A stretch of 64,000 nt of DNA, taken from positions 62,001 through 126,000 of the forward strand of contig NZ_MIHA01000016.1 in the NCBI RefSeq assembly GCF_001722335.1, in the 5' to 3' direction. The stretch is from Mycolicibacterium flavescens. GTDB taxonomy: Bacteria > Actinomycetota > Actinomycetes > Mycobacteriales > Mycobacteriaceae. This document shows positions 38,179-52,427 of the stretch, piece by piece; the stretch's first letter is position 1, and each line of letters starts with the position of its first letter. The notes under the pieces are model-generated. The model was given only the letters and a program-made list of their open reading frames with translations. It was not told the origin of the DNA and made no database searches. A program made the position numbers and the translations under genes.

Positions 38179-39335
38179 CGGACCGGCATCGCGACCGCCA
38201 CCTGGCCGCGGCGCGGGTTCTTCTTCCAGGTGTAGGAGCCCGGCTTGTCGGCCTCTCCGCGCATCCACTTCAGCGTGTACCGGCACACCTGCTCCTTGAC
38301 CAGCGCGCCGGTGCGCCCGCCGATGTACCACCGCCGCGGGGTGTCGTCGACGTTGGCGAACTGGAACGTGCCCGCCTTGCGGCCGAGGCTGATGCACTGC
38401 CCGGCCATCGCGTGGTTCACCGCGGCGGGGTCCTCGCCGGCGAGGCGCGCCAGCACCGTGTTCGCGGCCTGCGCGCCCAGCGGCAGCGCGGCCTGGCAGC
38501 TCATCCGCCACGGCGCGTCCGACGGCGACACCGCGTCGCCCGCGCCGAGAATCCGCGGATCGCTGATGCTGGTCAGCGTCTCGTCAGTGAGCAGGCGGCC
38601 GAGGCGGTCGGTGCTCAGCCCGCTGGCCGCCGCCAGCCCCGGCACGCCGAAGCCCGCGGTCCAGACCGTCACGGCGGCGGCCACCTCGCGCCCGTCGCCC
38701 AGCACCACACCATCGGCGCGCACCTCGGCGACCGCGCTGCCCTCGATGACGGTGACAGCCAGCTTGCGCAGCCGCTTGGCGATGGACCGGCGCCCGCTGT
38801 CGGCCAGCGACGGCCCGAGCACGTCGGTGACCAACGTGACCGGACGGCCGGCCTCGGCGAACTCGGTGGCCGCCTCGATGCCGGTGAGCCCGCCGCCGAC
38901 CACCACGAGCGGCGCCGAGACCGGCACGTCGGCCAGCCGGGTGGCCAACCGCTGTGCCTGCTCCAATTCGCCGATCGGGTAGCTGAATTCGGCTGCGCCC
39001 GGCACTGCGGCGGGCACCGTTCCGGTGCTGCCGACGGCGTAGATCAGATAGTCGTACCGCAACCTGTCGCCGGAGCTCAGCGTGACGGTGCGGGTGGCCG
39101 CGTCGATGCGCTCGGCGCCGTCGACCACCAACCGCACGCTGCCGGCCAGCACGGCGGCGTAGTCGGCGACGGCGTCGTCGTTACCCGCGACCAGCTGATG
39201 CAGCCGGATCCGCTCCACGAACGCCGGGCGGGGATTCACCAGCGTCACGTTCGCGTGCGGGGCGAGCCGGTTGGCGGCCATCACGCCGGCGTAGCCGCCG
39301 CCGATAACGACGACGTCGGTGTTGTGTTGGGTCAT
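38175..39335 (-). CDS. FAD-dependent pyridine-nucleotide oxidoreductase (NDH-2-like), copy 1
   Basis: 386 residues. Two dinucleotide folds: FAD-binding VVVIGGGYAGVMAAN at the start and NAD-binding LVVVGGGLTGIEAATEF in the middle, plus the late FAD motif RILGAGDAVSP. Resembles type II NADH dehydrogenase/ferredoxin-reductase-like proteins; the electron acceptor is unknown. The ATG at 39335 follows an AGGAG. It is the first gene of a two-gene operon with the ECF41 sigma factor and has an ECF41-type promoter 51 nt upstream. Confidence 0.9.
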   Translation of the reverse strand: MTQHNTDVVVIGGGYAGVMAANRLAPHANVTLVNPRPAFVERIRLHQLVAGNDDAVADYAAVLAGSVRLVVDGAERIDAATRTVTLSSGDRLRYDYLIYAVGSTGTVPAAVPGAAEFSYPIGELEQAQRLATRLADVPVSAPLVVVGGGLTGIEAATEFAEAGRPVTLVTDVLGPSLADSGRRSIAKRLRKLAVTVIEGSAVAEVRADGVVLGDGREVAAAVTVWTAGFGVPGLAAASGLSTDRLGRLLTDETLTSISDPRILGAGDAVSPSDAPWRMSCQAALPLGAQAANTVLARLAGEDPAAVNHAMAGQCISLGRKAGTFQFANVDDTPRRWYIGGRTGALVKEQVCRYTLKWMRGEADKPGSYTWKKNPRRGQVAVAMPVR

Positions 39336-39386
39336 GTCGGTCTCCTGTGCGTCAGTCGGCTCCGCGTCGAGCCGGTCTGCCCTCCA

Positions 39387-39413
39387 GACACCGGGCGCTC
39401 CCGGATTGTGACA
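39387..39413 (-). promoter_or_regulatory. ECF41-type promoter of oxidoreductase/sigma pair 1
   Basis: On the minus strand TGTCACA, 16 nt, TGTC. The published ECF41 target consensus as I recall it is TGTCACA-N16-CGTC, so the -35 is perfect and the -10 differs at one base. Suggests autoregulation of the pair. Confidence 0.75.
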
Positions 39414-39441
39414 GCCCGGCGCCGCGGTGTGTCGCACATCA

Positions 39442-40341
39442 CTACCGGCTGATCCGCCGCGGGGTGGTGATGCCGGTCAGCTTGTCCGGGTTGCGCATCG
39501 CGTACAGGTTGGTGATCTTGTCGTCGATCACCTCGAACACGAAGAGCCCCTCGAGGTGCTCACCGGTGTAGACGACGACGGCCGGCGCGCTGTTGTAGAC
39601 GGCGGTCTCGAACCGGATGTCCGGTGTCTCGGCGGCCACCGCGAACAGGCGGGCCATCAGCGCCGCCACCCGGCGGGCCCCGACGACCGGCCTGCGGATC
39701 GCGGTGGCCTTCCCGCCGTGGTCGGCGGTCCAGGTGACCCGCGGGGCCAGCAGCGCCATCAGCCCCGCCATGTCGCCGGTGGCCGCGGCCTGCAGGAACT
39801 GCTCGGTGATCTGCGTGGTCCGCTCGGCGTCGACGGGGCCGAACCGGTTGCGGCGGGCGTGCACGTGGTCGCGGGCCCGGTGCGCCATCTGGCGCACCGT
39901 GGCCACCGACCGGTCGACCGCCGCGGCGATCTCGTCGTAGTCGAAGTCGAACACCTCGCGCAGCACGAACACCGCCCGCTCGTCGGGGGTCAGCGTCTCG
40001 AGCACCACCAGCATGGCCATCGACACCGACTCGGCGAGCATCACGTCGGCCGACGCGTCGTCGGAGACCAGCAGCGGTTCGGGCAACCAGGGGCCGACGT
40101 ACTCCTCGCGGCGACGCGCCCTGGCGCGCAGCGCGTTGAGCGCCTCGCGGGTCACCAACCGCGCGAGATACGACTTCGTGTCGCGCACGGTGCTCAGATC
40201 GACGTCGGCCCACCGCAGATAGCTGTCCTGCAGCACATCGTCGGATTCGGTTGTGCTGCCCAGTATTTCGTAGGCGATCGTGAACAGTAGCGGCCGAAGC
40301 AGCGTGAACCGCTCGGCGTGCGGTGTCGTGGGTTCAGTCAC
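39442..40341 (-). CDS. ECF41-type sigma factor (SigJ-like) with SnoaL-like C-terminus, copy 2
   Basis: 299 residues, clearly a duplicate of the gene at 37297. Shared features are ERFTLLRPLLFTIAYEILGS, WLPEPLLVSDDASADVMLAES, the region 4 helix-turn-helix and NPDKL near the C-terminus. The SnoaL-like domain is more diverged (AVYNSAPAVVVYTGEHLEGL versus AMYNNAPALKLYLGDSFEGI), so the two may respond to different signals. GTG start at 40341 overlaps the oxidoreductase stop (GTGA). Confidence 0.92.
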   Translation of the reverse strand: MTEPTTPHAERFTLLRPLLFTIAYEILGSTTESDDVLQDSYLRWADVDLSTVRDTKSYLARLVTREALNALRARARRREEYVGPWLPEPLLVSDDASADVMLAESVSMAMLVVLETLTPDERAVFVLREVFDFDYDEIAAAVDRSVATVRQMAHRARDHVHARRNRFGPVDAERTTQITEQFLQAAATGDMAGLMALLAPRVTWTADHGGKATAIRRPVVGARRVAALMARLFAVAAETPDIRFETAVYNSAPAVVVYTGEHLEGLFVFEVIDDKITNLYAMRNPDKLTGITTPRRISR

Positions 40342-41525
40342 GGCTGCCTCACCAACGCCTTCTCTTCGGGTCGCGGTCCGCCCTTGAGCCAGAACGTCCA
40401 CTCCGGCTTGCGGGCCGTGCGTCGCATCGCCCACAGTGTGCCCTTGCAGACCGCCTCTTTGAACCTCGCCACTGCGCGGCCGCCGAGGTACAGGTTGACC
40501 GCGGTGTCGTCCTTGCGGGTGAACTGCAGCGTGGCGGTGCGCCGGCCGAGGCTGATGCAGGATCCGCCGTAGGCGTACTCGAACCGCGCGGCCGGCGTGC
40601 CCGCGATGTGGGCGAGCACCGTTTCGGCGGCCTGCGGCGCCAGCTGGTTCGCGGTCGCGCAGCACATGCGCAGCGGCTCGTCGGAGGGGGCGGCGCAGTC
40701 GCCGGCGGCGACGATTCGCGGGTCGGAGACGCTGGTCAGCGTCTCGTCGGTGATCAGCCGGCCGAGCCCGTCGGTGCGCAGAACGCTCGCGGCGGCCAAC
40801 CCCGGGACACCGAAGCCGGCCGTCCACACCGTCAACGCGCTCGGCCGCACCGCACCGTCGGCGAACACGACGCCGTCGGCGCGCACCTCGGTCACGACTT
40901 CGGATTCGCGGACCGTGACACCCAGCCGGGCCAGCGCCTTGGCCACCGAGCGCCGGCCGGGCGCCGACAGCGACGGCCCGAGTCGGCCGCCGCAGACCAG
41001 CGTGACGCGGCGACCCTGTTCGGCCAGTTCGGCGGCGAGCTCGATGCCGGTGAGCCCGGCGCCGACGACGGTCACCGGCGCCGCGGGGTCCAGCTTCACG
41101 AGCGCACCGCGCAACCGTTCGGCGTGCTCGAATTCGGCTACCTGGTAGGCGAATTCGGCGGCGCCGGGTACGTCGGGGGTGCCTGCCGTGCTGCCGACCG
41201 CGTAGATGAGGTGGTCGTAGGCCACCTGCGCGCCGGAGGCCAGCGCGACGGTCCCGGCGGCGCTGTCGATGCGCGTCGCGGTGTCCACGACCAGCCGGAT
41301 GCCCTCGCCGAGCAGCGTGCCGTAGTCGGCGGTGGCGTCGTAGTCCGCGGCGGCCAACTGGTGCAGCCGGATCCGCTCGACGAACCGGGGTCGCGGGTTG
41401 ATCAGCGTGATGTCGAGGTCGTCGCGGACCCGCAGGTGGTTGGCCGCCAGCGTGCCGGCGTAACCGCCGCCGATCACGACGACTTTGGTGGTGGTGTGCG
41501 TGTGGGTTGTGTCGTTTCCAGTCAT
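40338..41525 (-). CDS. FAD-dependent pyridine-nucleotide oxidoreductase (NDH-2-like), copy 2
   Basis: 395 residues, paralogue of the gene at 38175 with FAD motif VVVIGGGYAGTLAAN, NAD motif VTVVGAGLTGIELAAEL and RIVAAGDCAAP. N-terminus carries a short His/Thr run (TTHTHTTT). Its ATG (41525) lies only 8 nt from the -10 element of its ECF41-type promoter, so the mRNA is probably leaderless. Together with the following sigma gene it repeats the organisation of pair 1, showing duplication of the whole two-gene unit. Confidence 0.9.
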   Translation of the reverse strand: MTGNDTTHTHTTTKVVVIGGGYAGTLAANHLRVRDDLDITLINPRPRFVERIRLHQLAAADYDATADYGTLLGEGIRLVVDTATRIDSAAGTVALASGAQVAYDHLIYAVGSTAGTPDVPGAAEFAYQVAEFEHAERLRGALVKLDPAAPVTVVGAGLTGIELAAELAEQGRRVTLVCGGRLGPSLSAPGRRSVAKALARLGVTVRESEVVTEVRADGVVFADGAVRPSALTVWTAGFGVPGLAAASVLRTDGLGRLITDETLTSVSDPRIVAAGDCAAPSDEPLRMCCATANQLAPQAAETVLAHIAGTPAARFEYAYGGSCISLGRRTATLQFTRKDDTAVNLYLGGRAVARFKEAVCKGTLWAMRRTARKPEWTFWLKGGPRPEEKALVRQP

Positions 41526-41533
41526 GCCCTCAA

Positions 41534-41560
41534 GACACCGCGCGCCGCGGTGGCGTGACA
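41534..41560 (-). promoter_or_regulatory. ECF41-type promoter of oxidoreductase/sigma pair 2
   Basis: On the minus strand TGTCACG, 16 nt, TGTC: same spacing as the promoter at 39387-39413. Its position 8 nt from the ATG implies a leaderless transcript. Confidence 0.72.
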
Positions 41561-41564
41561 GAAC

Positions 41565-41578
41565 GTGACCCAGGTCAC
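41565..41578. repeat. Short palindrome GTGACC-CA-GGTCAC
   Basis: Perfect 6-nt arms, just upstream of the ECF41-type -35 element of pair 2 and 10 nt past the gdhA stop. Could be an operator or a weak hairpin; no assignment possible. Confidence 0.4.
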
Positions 41579-41588
41579 TACGGCCTCG

Positions 41589-44493
<2,905 letters not shown>

Positions 44494-44517
44494 TTGAAGT
44501 CAGCTTATGGTGTGGCT

Positions 44518-45372
44518 GTGAGCCAGAAGCGTTCAGGCAGGAGCGGGCCGCCGCCCGCCCCGGAACCGCTGAGCCCGCTGATCGATGCGCACACCCACCT
44601 CGATGCCTGCGGGGCCGGCGACGCCGCCAGCATCCGCGCCATCGTCGACCGCGCCGCCGCCGTCGGCGTGCAGGCCGTCGTGACCATTGCCGATGACCTC
44701 GATTCGGCGCGCTGGGTGACCGAGGCGGCCGACGCCGACGAGCGGGTCTACGCGGCCGTCGCGCTGCACCCGACCCGCGCCGACGCGCTCACCGGTGAGG
44801 CGAGAACCGTCGTCGAGCGGCTGGCCGGCCATCCGCGCGTCGTCGCGGTCGGCGAGACCGGCCTGGACCTGTACTGGCCAGGCAAACTCGACGGCTGCGC
44901 GGATCTGGCCACCCAGCGCGAGGCGTTCGCCTGGCACATCGACCTGGCCAAGCGGACCGGTAAGCCGCTGATGATCCACAACCGCGAAGCCGACGCCGAG
45001 ATCCTCGACGTGCTGGCCGCCGAGGGGGCGCCCGACACCGTGATCTTCCACTGCTTCTCGTCGGGTCCGGAGATGGCGCGTACCTGCGTCGACGCCGGCT
45101 GGCTGCTGAGCCTGTCGGGCACGGTCAGCTTCAAGAACGCCAGGGATCTGCGGCAGGCGGCGGCGCTGATCCCGGCCGGTCAGCTGCTGGTCGAGACCGA
45201 CGCGCCGTTCCTCACCCCGCATCCGTTCCGCGGTGCACCCAACGAGCCCTACTGCCTGCCCTACACCGTGCGTGCGCTCGCCGAGATCCTCGGACGGCCC
45301 GCGGAGGACCTCGCGGAGGAGACGACATCGACGGCGGCGCGCGCCTACGGCCTAGCGAGTTGCTGCCCCTGA
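44518..45372 (+). CDS. tatD: TatD-family metal-dependent hydrolase/DNase
   Basis: 284 residues, TIM-barrel amidohydrolase fold. Metal ligands seen: HTHLD near the N-terminus, Glu in GETGLDLY, His in MIHNRE and FHCFSS, and Asp in ETDAPFL. TatD proteins act as 3'-5' DNA exonucleases. The first 20 residues are a basic/Pro-rich extension. GTG 44518 is preferred; another GTG lies 6 nt upstream. First of the conserved mycobacterial series tatD-rpfB-ksgA. Confidence 0.93.
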   Translation: MSQKRSGRSGPPPAPEPLSPLIDAHTHLDACGAGDAASIRAIVDRAAAVGVQAVVTIADDLDSARWVTEAADADERVYAAVALHPTRADALTGEARTVVERLAGHPRVVAVGETGLDLYWPGKLDGCADLATQREAFAWHIDLAKRTGKPLMIHNREADAEILDVLAAEGAPDTVIFHCFSSGPEMARTCVDAGWLLSLSGTVSFKNARDLRQAAALIPAGQLLVETDAPFLTPHPFRGAPNEPYCLPYTVRALAEILGRPAEDLAEETTSTAARAYGLASCCP

Positions 45373-47495
<2,123 letters not shown>

Positions 47496-47496
47496 A

Positions 47497-48285
47497 TCAC
47501 TGCAGCGCGCGGACGATCAACGCGACGAACTCGCGGCAGGACTGGTAGCGGTCGGAAGGCGCCTTCGCCAGCGCCTTGGCGATGATCGAGTCGAAAGCCC
47601 TTGGCAGCCAGTCATGTTCGCGTGACGGACGCGGCGGCTTCTCGTACAGGTGCGCGCCGATCAGCCCCATCTTGGAGTCATACGGGAACGGCGGTGCGCC
47701 GGTGACGAGCTCCACGGCCGTACACGCCAGCGCGTAGACGTCGGTGGCCTCGGCCGGGGCGTGGCCGGTGAGCAGTTCGGGCGCCGAGTACGGCAGCGAC
47801 GCCTCGACCTGAGCGGGTCGCCGGCAGATGTCGTCGCGCAGCGCGACCGCGACGCCGAAGTCGATCAGCACCGCCCGGTTGCCGTGCGAATCGATCAGGA
47901 TGTTGGCGGGTTTGACGTCGCAGTGCACGATCGCGTGGTTGTGCGTGTGGTCGAGCGCATCGGCGATCTGGCTCAGCGCGCCCAGGCGCGCCCCGATGGT
48001 CGGCAGCCGCGCGATCGCGCCACCCGAGATCAGCTCCATCGTCAGCCAGCCCGGGCCACGCTCGTAGGTCTTGACGATGTGAGGGTGGTCGAGCGCATGG
48101 GCGAAGTCGAACTCCCTGCGCAGGCGTGCCACCTCGGCGAGATTCCGGCGGTCGTCGAGGATCTTCAGCGCCCGCACCCGCGCCGGATTGTCGGCGTCGT
48201 GGACGCGGTAGACGGCGGCCGATCCGCCGTGGCCGACGGCCGCGTCGACGACGTACCCGTCGAACCTTTCGCCCGCCGAGAGCAC
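47497..48285 (-). CDS. Soluble Ser/Thr protein kinase
   Basis: 262 residues: essentially a bare Hanks-type kinase domain with no membrane helix or sensor domain. Gly-rich loop [11 protein letters not shown], Lys41 in RALKI, catalytic loop [10 protein letters not shown] (Asp123, with Cys replacing the usual Arg), metal-binding Asp142 in DFG, and YSAPELL. Loss of the RD arginine suggests that activation-loop phosphorylation may not be needed. Start GTG 48285. It is absent, as far as I recall, from the equivalent M. tuberculosis interval between ksgA and ispE, so it is an insertion into a conserved block. Confidence 0.9.
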   Translation of the reverse strand: MLSAGERFDGYVVDAAVGHGGSAAVYRVHDADNPARVRALKILDDRRNLAEVARLRREFDFAHALDHPHIVKTYERGPGWLTMELISGGAIARLPTIGARLGALSQIADALDHTHNHAIVHCDVKPANILIDSHGNRAVLIDFGVAVALRDDICRRPAQVEASLPYSAPELLTGHAPAEATDVYALACTAVELVTGAPPFPYDSKMGLIGAHLYEKPPRPSREHDWLPRAFDSIIAKALAKAPSDRYQSCREFVALIVRALQ

Positions 48286-48363
48286 GGAACCGACCTTAGT
48301 CCGGGGGAGCTTCGCGCCCCGGCGAGCACCGGCGTCTTCGTCGTTTCGCGATACTGTCGTGAC

Positions 48364-49329
48364 GTGCCCGGCTGGAACGGAAACACCGCCTCGGAGTGGG
48401 TGCCCACCGGATCGGTGACCGTGCGGGTGCCCGGCAAGGTCAACCTCTATCTCGCGGTCGGCGACCTCCGCGACGACGGCTACCACGATCTGACGACGGT
48501 CTTTCACGCCGTCTCGCTGCTCGACGAGGTCACGGTCCGCCACGCCGACGTGCTCTCGCTGGAGATGACCGGCGAGGGCGCGGAGTCGCTGCCCGTCGAT
48601 GAGCGGAATCTGGCCTGGCGCGCCGCCGAACTGATGGCTGAGCACGTCGGCCGCGCACCGGATGTGGCGATCAGCATCGAGAAGTCGATCCCGGTCGCCG
48701 GCGGCATGGCCGGCGGCAGCGCCGACGCCGCCGCCGTGCTCGTCGCGATGAACACGCTGTGGGAACTCGGGGTGCCGCGCCGCGACCTGCATGCGCTGGC
48801 CGCTCAACTGGGCAGCGACGTACCGTTCGCGCTGCACGGCGGCACCGCGCTGGGCACCGGCCGCGGCGAGGAACTCGCGACGGTGCTGGCCCGTACGACG
48901 TTTCACTGGGTGCTGGCGTTCGCCGCGGGCGGGCTGTCCACACCGGCGGTGTTCGGCGAGTTGGACCGGCTGCGCGACGCCCCCGACCGCGACGCGCCGC
49001 CGCGCCTCGACGACGCCGAACCGCTGCTGTCCGCGTTGGCGTCCGGCGACCCGAACGAGCTCGCGCCGCTGCTCGGCAACGACCTGCAACCCGCGGCGCT
49101 CAGCCTCGATCCCGGCCTGCGCCGGACCCTGCGCGCCGGCGTCGACGCGGGCGCCCTGGCCGGCATCGTCTCGGGCTCCGGGCCGACGTGTGCGTTCCTG
49201 TGCGCGTCGGCGGGCATGGCCGTCGACGTCGGCGCCCAGCTGGCCGGCGCCGGGGTGTGCCGCACGGTGCGGGTGGCCAGCGGCCCGGTGCACGGCGCCC
49301 GGGTGGTCCCCACCCCGTCGACGGCCTAA
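48364..49329 (+). CDS. ispE: 4-diphosphocytidyl-2-C-methyl-D-erythritol kinase
   Basis: 321 residues, GHMP kinase fold. [12 protein letters not shown] at the start, ATP loop [15 protein letters not shown], and [10 protein letters not shown] near the C-terminus. Phosphorylates CDP-methylerythritol in the non-mevalonate isoprenoid pathway. GTG 48364 gives the usual mycobacterial N-terminus ([16 protein letters not shown]). It is cut off from rpfB-ksgA by the oppositely oriented kinase gene, so it needs its own promoter in 48286-48363. Confidence 0.95.
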   Translation: MPGWNGNTASEWVPTGSVTVRVPGKVNLYLAVGDLRDDGYHDLTTVFHAVSLLDEVTVRHADVLSLEMTGEGAESLPVDERNLAWRAAELMAEHVGRAPDVAISIEKSIPVAGGMAGGSADAAAVLVAMNTLWELGVPRRDLHALAAQLGSDVPFALHGGTALGTGRGEELATVLARTTFHWVLAFAAGGLSTPAVFGELDRLRDAPDRDAPPRLDDAEPLLSALASGDPNELAPLLGNDLQPAALSLDPGLRRTLRAGVDAGALAGIVSGSGPTCAFLCASAGMAVDVGAQLAGAGVCRTVRVASGPVHGARVVPTPSTA

Positions 49330-49728
49330 TCCTCTTCCTGCTGCGCCGAGCGTCGGGTTTTTGGTGGGTTTCGGCCGATTTTGCGTGAGAAGTCCGACGC
49401 TCGGCGCCACGGACCGGAGAGCCGACGGCCTAGCTTCTGCGGGACGACGATGTGTGAGCCAGGCCTCAATAATCGCGACAGTTTGGCAGCTACTTAAGAG
49501 TTGCATAAGATGGCCCCCGGTGAGAATCAGCGGTCGAGCATGGAACGCGGCTTCTTCGCCCGCCGGTAGCAGCGGCGGGCGTGTCGTCAGATCCCGCCAC
49601 GATTCCGGAGCATCACCGATTCGAGACACAACCGCTCCCCAAATGTGTGCGCGCCTACGCATAAGCGCCGCTGATCAGGCGGAGCATTATCCCGGGGTCT
49701 TTGCTCTGGAGCCGAGGAGGTCGTCGTC
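49330..49728. other. Non-coding region between ispE and pks16
   Basis: 399 nt. The first 80 nt hold a palindrome (49343-49407). The remainder has no convincing frame or tRNA; it should contain the pks16 promoter, and a strong GAGGAGG lies 12 nt before the GTG at 49729. Two short self-complementary GC stretches near 49560 (CGCCGCTG-like) are not clearly terminators. Confidence 0.5.
49343..49407. repeat. Palindrome with GCGCCGAGCGTCGG arms
   Basis: Perfect 14-nt arms at 49343-49356 and 49394-49407. The 37-nt loop includes TTTTGCGTGAGAAGTCC. It follows the ispE stop, so it may terminate that transcript. Another member of the class of long intergenic palindromes seen here. Confidence 0.75.
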
Positions 49729-51363
49729 GTGAGCCGATTCACCGAGAAGATGTACTACAACGCCCGCACCGCCAAGACGGGCATGGTCACCGGTGAACCA
49801 CACGAGCCCGTCCGGCACACCTGGGGTGAGGTGCACGAGCGCGCCCGCTGCATCGCGGGTGGTCTGAAGAAGGCCGGCATCGGCCCCGGCGACGCGGTCG
49901 GCGTGCTGGCCGGCTTCCCGGTCGAGATCGCCCCCACCGCCCAGGGCCTGTGGATGCGCGGCGCCAGCCTCACCATGCTGCACCAGCCCACCCCGCGCAC
50001 CGACCTCGTCGTCTGGGCCGAGGACACCATGAACGTCATCGGCATGATCGAGGCCAAGGCCGTGATCGTCTCCGAGCCGTTCCTGGTCGCGATCCCGGTG
50101 CTCGAGGAGAAGGGCATCAAGGTCCTCAAGGTCGCCGATCTGCTGGCCTCGGAGCCCACCGACCCCGTCGACGTCGGCGAGGACGACCTCGCGCTGATGC
50201 AGCTGACGAGCGGCTCGACTGGATCTCCCAAGGCCGTGCAGATCACGCACCGCAACATCTACTCCAACGCCGAGGCGATGTTCATCGGCGCCGAGTACGA
50301 CGTCGAGAAGGACGTCATGGTCAGCTGGCTGCCCTGCTTCCACGACATGGGCATGGTCGGCTTCCTCACCATCCCGATGTACTTCGGCGCGGAGCTGGTC
50401 AAGGTCACGCCGATGGACTTCCTGCGCGACACGCTGCTGTGGGCCAAGCTGATCGACAAGTACAAGGGCACCATGACCGCGGCGCCGAACTTCGCCTACG
50501 CGCTGTTCGCCAAGCGGCTGCGGCGCCAGGCCAAGCCCGGCGAGTTCGACCTGTCGACGCTGCGCTTCGCGCTGTCCGGCGCCGAGCCCGTCGAGCCCGC
50601 CGACGTCGAGGACCTGCTCGACGCCGGTAAGCCGTTCGGCCTGAAGCCCGATGCGATCCTGCCGGCCTACGGTATGGCCGAGACGACGCTGGCTGTGTCG
50701 TTCTCGCCGTGCGGCGCCGGCTTGGTGGTCGACGAGGTCGACGCCGACCTGCTGGCCGCGCTGCGTCGCGCCGTGCCGGCCACCAAGGGCAACACCCGCC
50801 GGCTGGCCTCGCTGGGACCGCTGCTGCGCGACCTCGAGGCCCGCGTCATCGACGAGCACGGCAACGTCATGGCGCCGCGCGGCGTCGGCGTCATCGAACT
50901 GCGCGGCGAGAGCCTGACGCCTGGCTACATCACCATGGGCGGCTTCATCCCCGCGCAGGACGAGCACGGCTGGTATGACACCGGCGACCTCGGCTATATC
51001 ACCGAGGAAGGCAACATCGTGGTGTGCGGCCGCGTCAAGGACGTGATCATCATGGCGGGCCGCAACATCTATCCGACCGACATCGAGCGCGCCGCGTGCC
51101 GCGTCGAGGGTGTCCGGCCGGGCTGTGCGGTCGCCGTGCGCCTCGACGCCGGGCACTCGCGGGAGACGTTCGCCGTCGCGGTCGAGTCGAACTCCTGGCA
51201 GGACCCGGTCGAGGTGCGCCGCATCGAGCACCAGGTCGCCCACGAGGTGGTGGCCGAGGTCGACATGCGGCCCCGCAACGTCGTGGTCCTCGGCCCGGGC
51301 ACCATCCCGAAGACCCCGTCGGGCAAGCTGCGCCGCAGCAACTCGGTCTCCCTGGTCACCTAA
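49729..51363 (+). CDS. pks16: Acyl-adenylate-forming enzyme (Pks16/FAAL-like)
   Basis: 544 residues of the ANL superfamily, despite the historical name of its M. tuberculosis orthologue Rv1013. P-loop [34 protein letters not shown], the YDTGDLGY region and hinge [20 protein letters not shown], ending with [11 protein letters not shown]. Activates a carboxylic acid as the acyl-adenylate; acceptor unknown. The GTG start has a GAGGAGG site. No PKS is adjacent, and a strong palindrome follows its stop. Confidence 0.9.
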   Translation: MSRFTEKMYYNARTAKTGMVTGEPHEPVRHTWGEVHERARCIAGGLKKAGIGPGDAVGVLAGFPVEIAPTAQGLWMRGASLTMLHQPTPRTDLVVWAEDTMNVIGMIEAKAVIVSEPFLVAIPVLEEKGIKVLKVADLLASEPTDPVDVGEDDLALMQLTSGSTGSPKAVQITHRNIYSNAEAMFIGAEYDVEKDVMVSWLPCFHDMGMVGFLTIPMYFGAELVKVTPMDFLRDTLLWAKLIDKYKGTMTAAPNFAYALFAKRLRRQAKPGEFDLSTLRFALSGAEPVEPADVEDLLDAGKPFGLKPDAILPAYGMAETTLAVSFSPCGAGLVVDEVDADLLAALRRAVPATKGNTRRLASLGPLLRDLEARVIDEHGNVMAPRGVGVIELRGESLTPGYITMGGFIPAQDEHGWYDTGDLGYITEEGNIVVCGRVKDVIIMAGRNIYPTDIERAACRVEGVRPGCAVAVRLDAGHSRETFAVAVESNSWQDPVEVRRIEHQVAHEVVAEVDMRPRNVVVLGPGTIPKTPSGKLRRSNSVSLVT

Positions 51364-51370
51364 ACCCTGG

Positions 51371-51428
51371 CGAGCAGACGCAAACTGCCCTGGAAACCTC
51401 GCGTTCCGGGGCAGTTTGCGTCTGCTCG
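51371..51428. repeat. Perfect palindrome with GAGCAGACGCAAA core
   Basis: Perfect 20-nt arms CGAGCAGACGCAAACTGCCC (51371-51390) and its complement (51409-51428), 18-nt loop. Begins 8 nt after the pks16 stop and ends 42 nt before the exporter ATPase gene, both on the plus strand, so termination of pks16 transcription is plausible. Shares the core with 37221-37290. Confidence 0.85.
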
Positions 51429-51470
51429 GCAGGTAACGGGCTGTCGGGAAATCCCGATACCGTTCTCGAC

Positions 51471-52427
51471 ATGCAATTCGCCATCGAAGCCCTCGACCTG
51501 GTGAAGCGGTTCGGCGACGACGCCAGACCCGCCGTCGACGGCGTCAGCTTCACCGTCGCGCCCGGCACCGTGCTCGGCCTGCTCGGGCCCAACGGCGCGG
51601 GCAAAACGACCACCGTGCGGATGATGACGACGCTGACCGCGCCCACCAGCGGCACCGCCCGCGTCGCCGGCTACGACGTCGTGCGCGAACCCGACGCGGT
51701 GCGCCGCAACATGGGCCTGACGGGTCAGGTCGCCACGGTCGACGAACTGCTCACCGGTCGCGAGAACATCCGGATGATCGGCGGGCTGTACGGCATCCGC
51801 CGCAAAGACCTCAAACAGCTGGGTGATCAACTGCTGGAACAGTTTTCGCTCACCGATGCGGCCGACCGGGTGGTCAAGTCGTACTCGGGCGGGATGCGCC
51901 GCCGCCTCGACCTGGCCGTCAGCCTGCTGGCGTCGCCGCCGGTGCTGTTCCTCGACGAGCCCACCACCGGACTGGACCCGCGCAGCCGCAACGAACTGTG
52001 GGACGCGCTGCGCGCCCTGGTCCGACAGGGCACCACGCTGCTGCTGACCACGCAGTACCTCGAGGAGGCCGACCAGCTGGCCGACAACATCGTGGTGATC
52101 GACAAGGGCCGCATCATCGCCGAAGGCTCACCGCTGCAACTCAAACAGCAGGCGGGCAACGCCAGCCTCGTCGTCACCGTGACCAAAGCCGAGGACCTAC
52201 CTGCCGCGCAGGCGCTGCTGGCCAAGACCGGCGCCGAAGTGTTCGTCGACACCGGTGCGCGTGAATTGACCGCGACGGCAGAAGGACTCGACGACATGGT
52301 CCGGGTGGCCGGCTGGCTGCGCGACAGCAACATCGCCGTCGACGACATCGGGCTGTCCCGCCCGAGCCTCGACGACGTCTTCCTGTCGTTGACCGGGCAC
52401 CGCAGCGAGGAAGAGGTCGACGCATGA
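51471..52427 (+). CDS. ABC transporter ATP-binding protein, DrrA-like (second system)
   Basis: 318 residues. Walker A GPNGAGKTT at 39-47, signature YSGGMRRR, Walker B VLFLDEPTT, LLTTQYLEEAD and a C-terminal PSLDDVFLSLTGH as in DrrA. Paired with the permease that follows through ATGA. Related to, but not the same as, the system at 17509-19981, which has two permeases. Typical substrates of such exporters are lipids or lipophilic compounds; nothing in the context defines one. Confidence 0.92.
   Translation: MQFAIEALDLVKRFGDDARPAVDGVSFTVAPGTVLGLLGPNGAGKTTTVRMMTTLTAPTSGTARVAGYDVVREPDAVRRNMGLTGQVATVDELLTGRENIRMIGGLYGIRRKDLKQLGDQLLEQFSLTDAADRVVKSYSGGMRRRLDLAVSLLASPPVLFLDEPTTGLDPRSRNELWDALRALVRQGTTLLLTTQYLEEADQLADNIVVIDKGRIIAEGSPLQLKQQAGNASLVVTVTKAEDLPAAQALLAKTGAEVFVDTGARELTATAEGLDDMVRVAGWLRDSNIAVDDIGLSRPSLDDVFLSLTGHRSEEEVDA

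Noticed and set aside
49430..49728. Possible tRNA or small RNA upstream of pks16
   Set aside because: No cloverleaf, T-loop or anticodon-arm pattern could be drawn.
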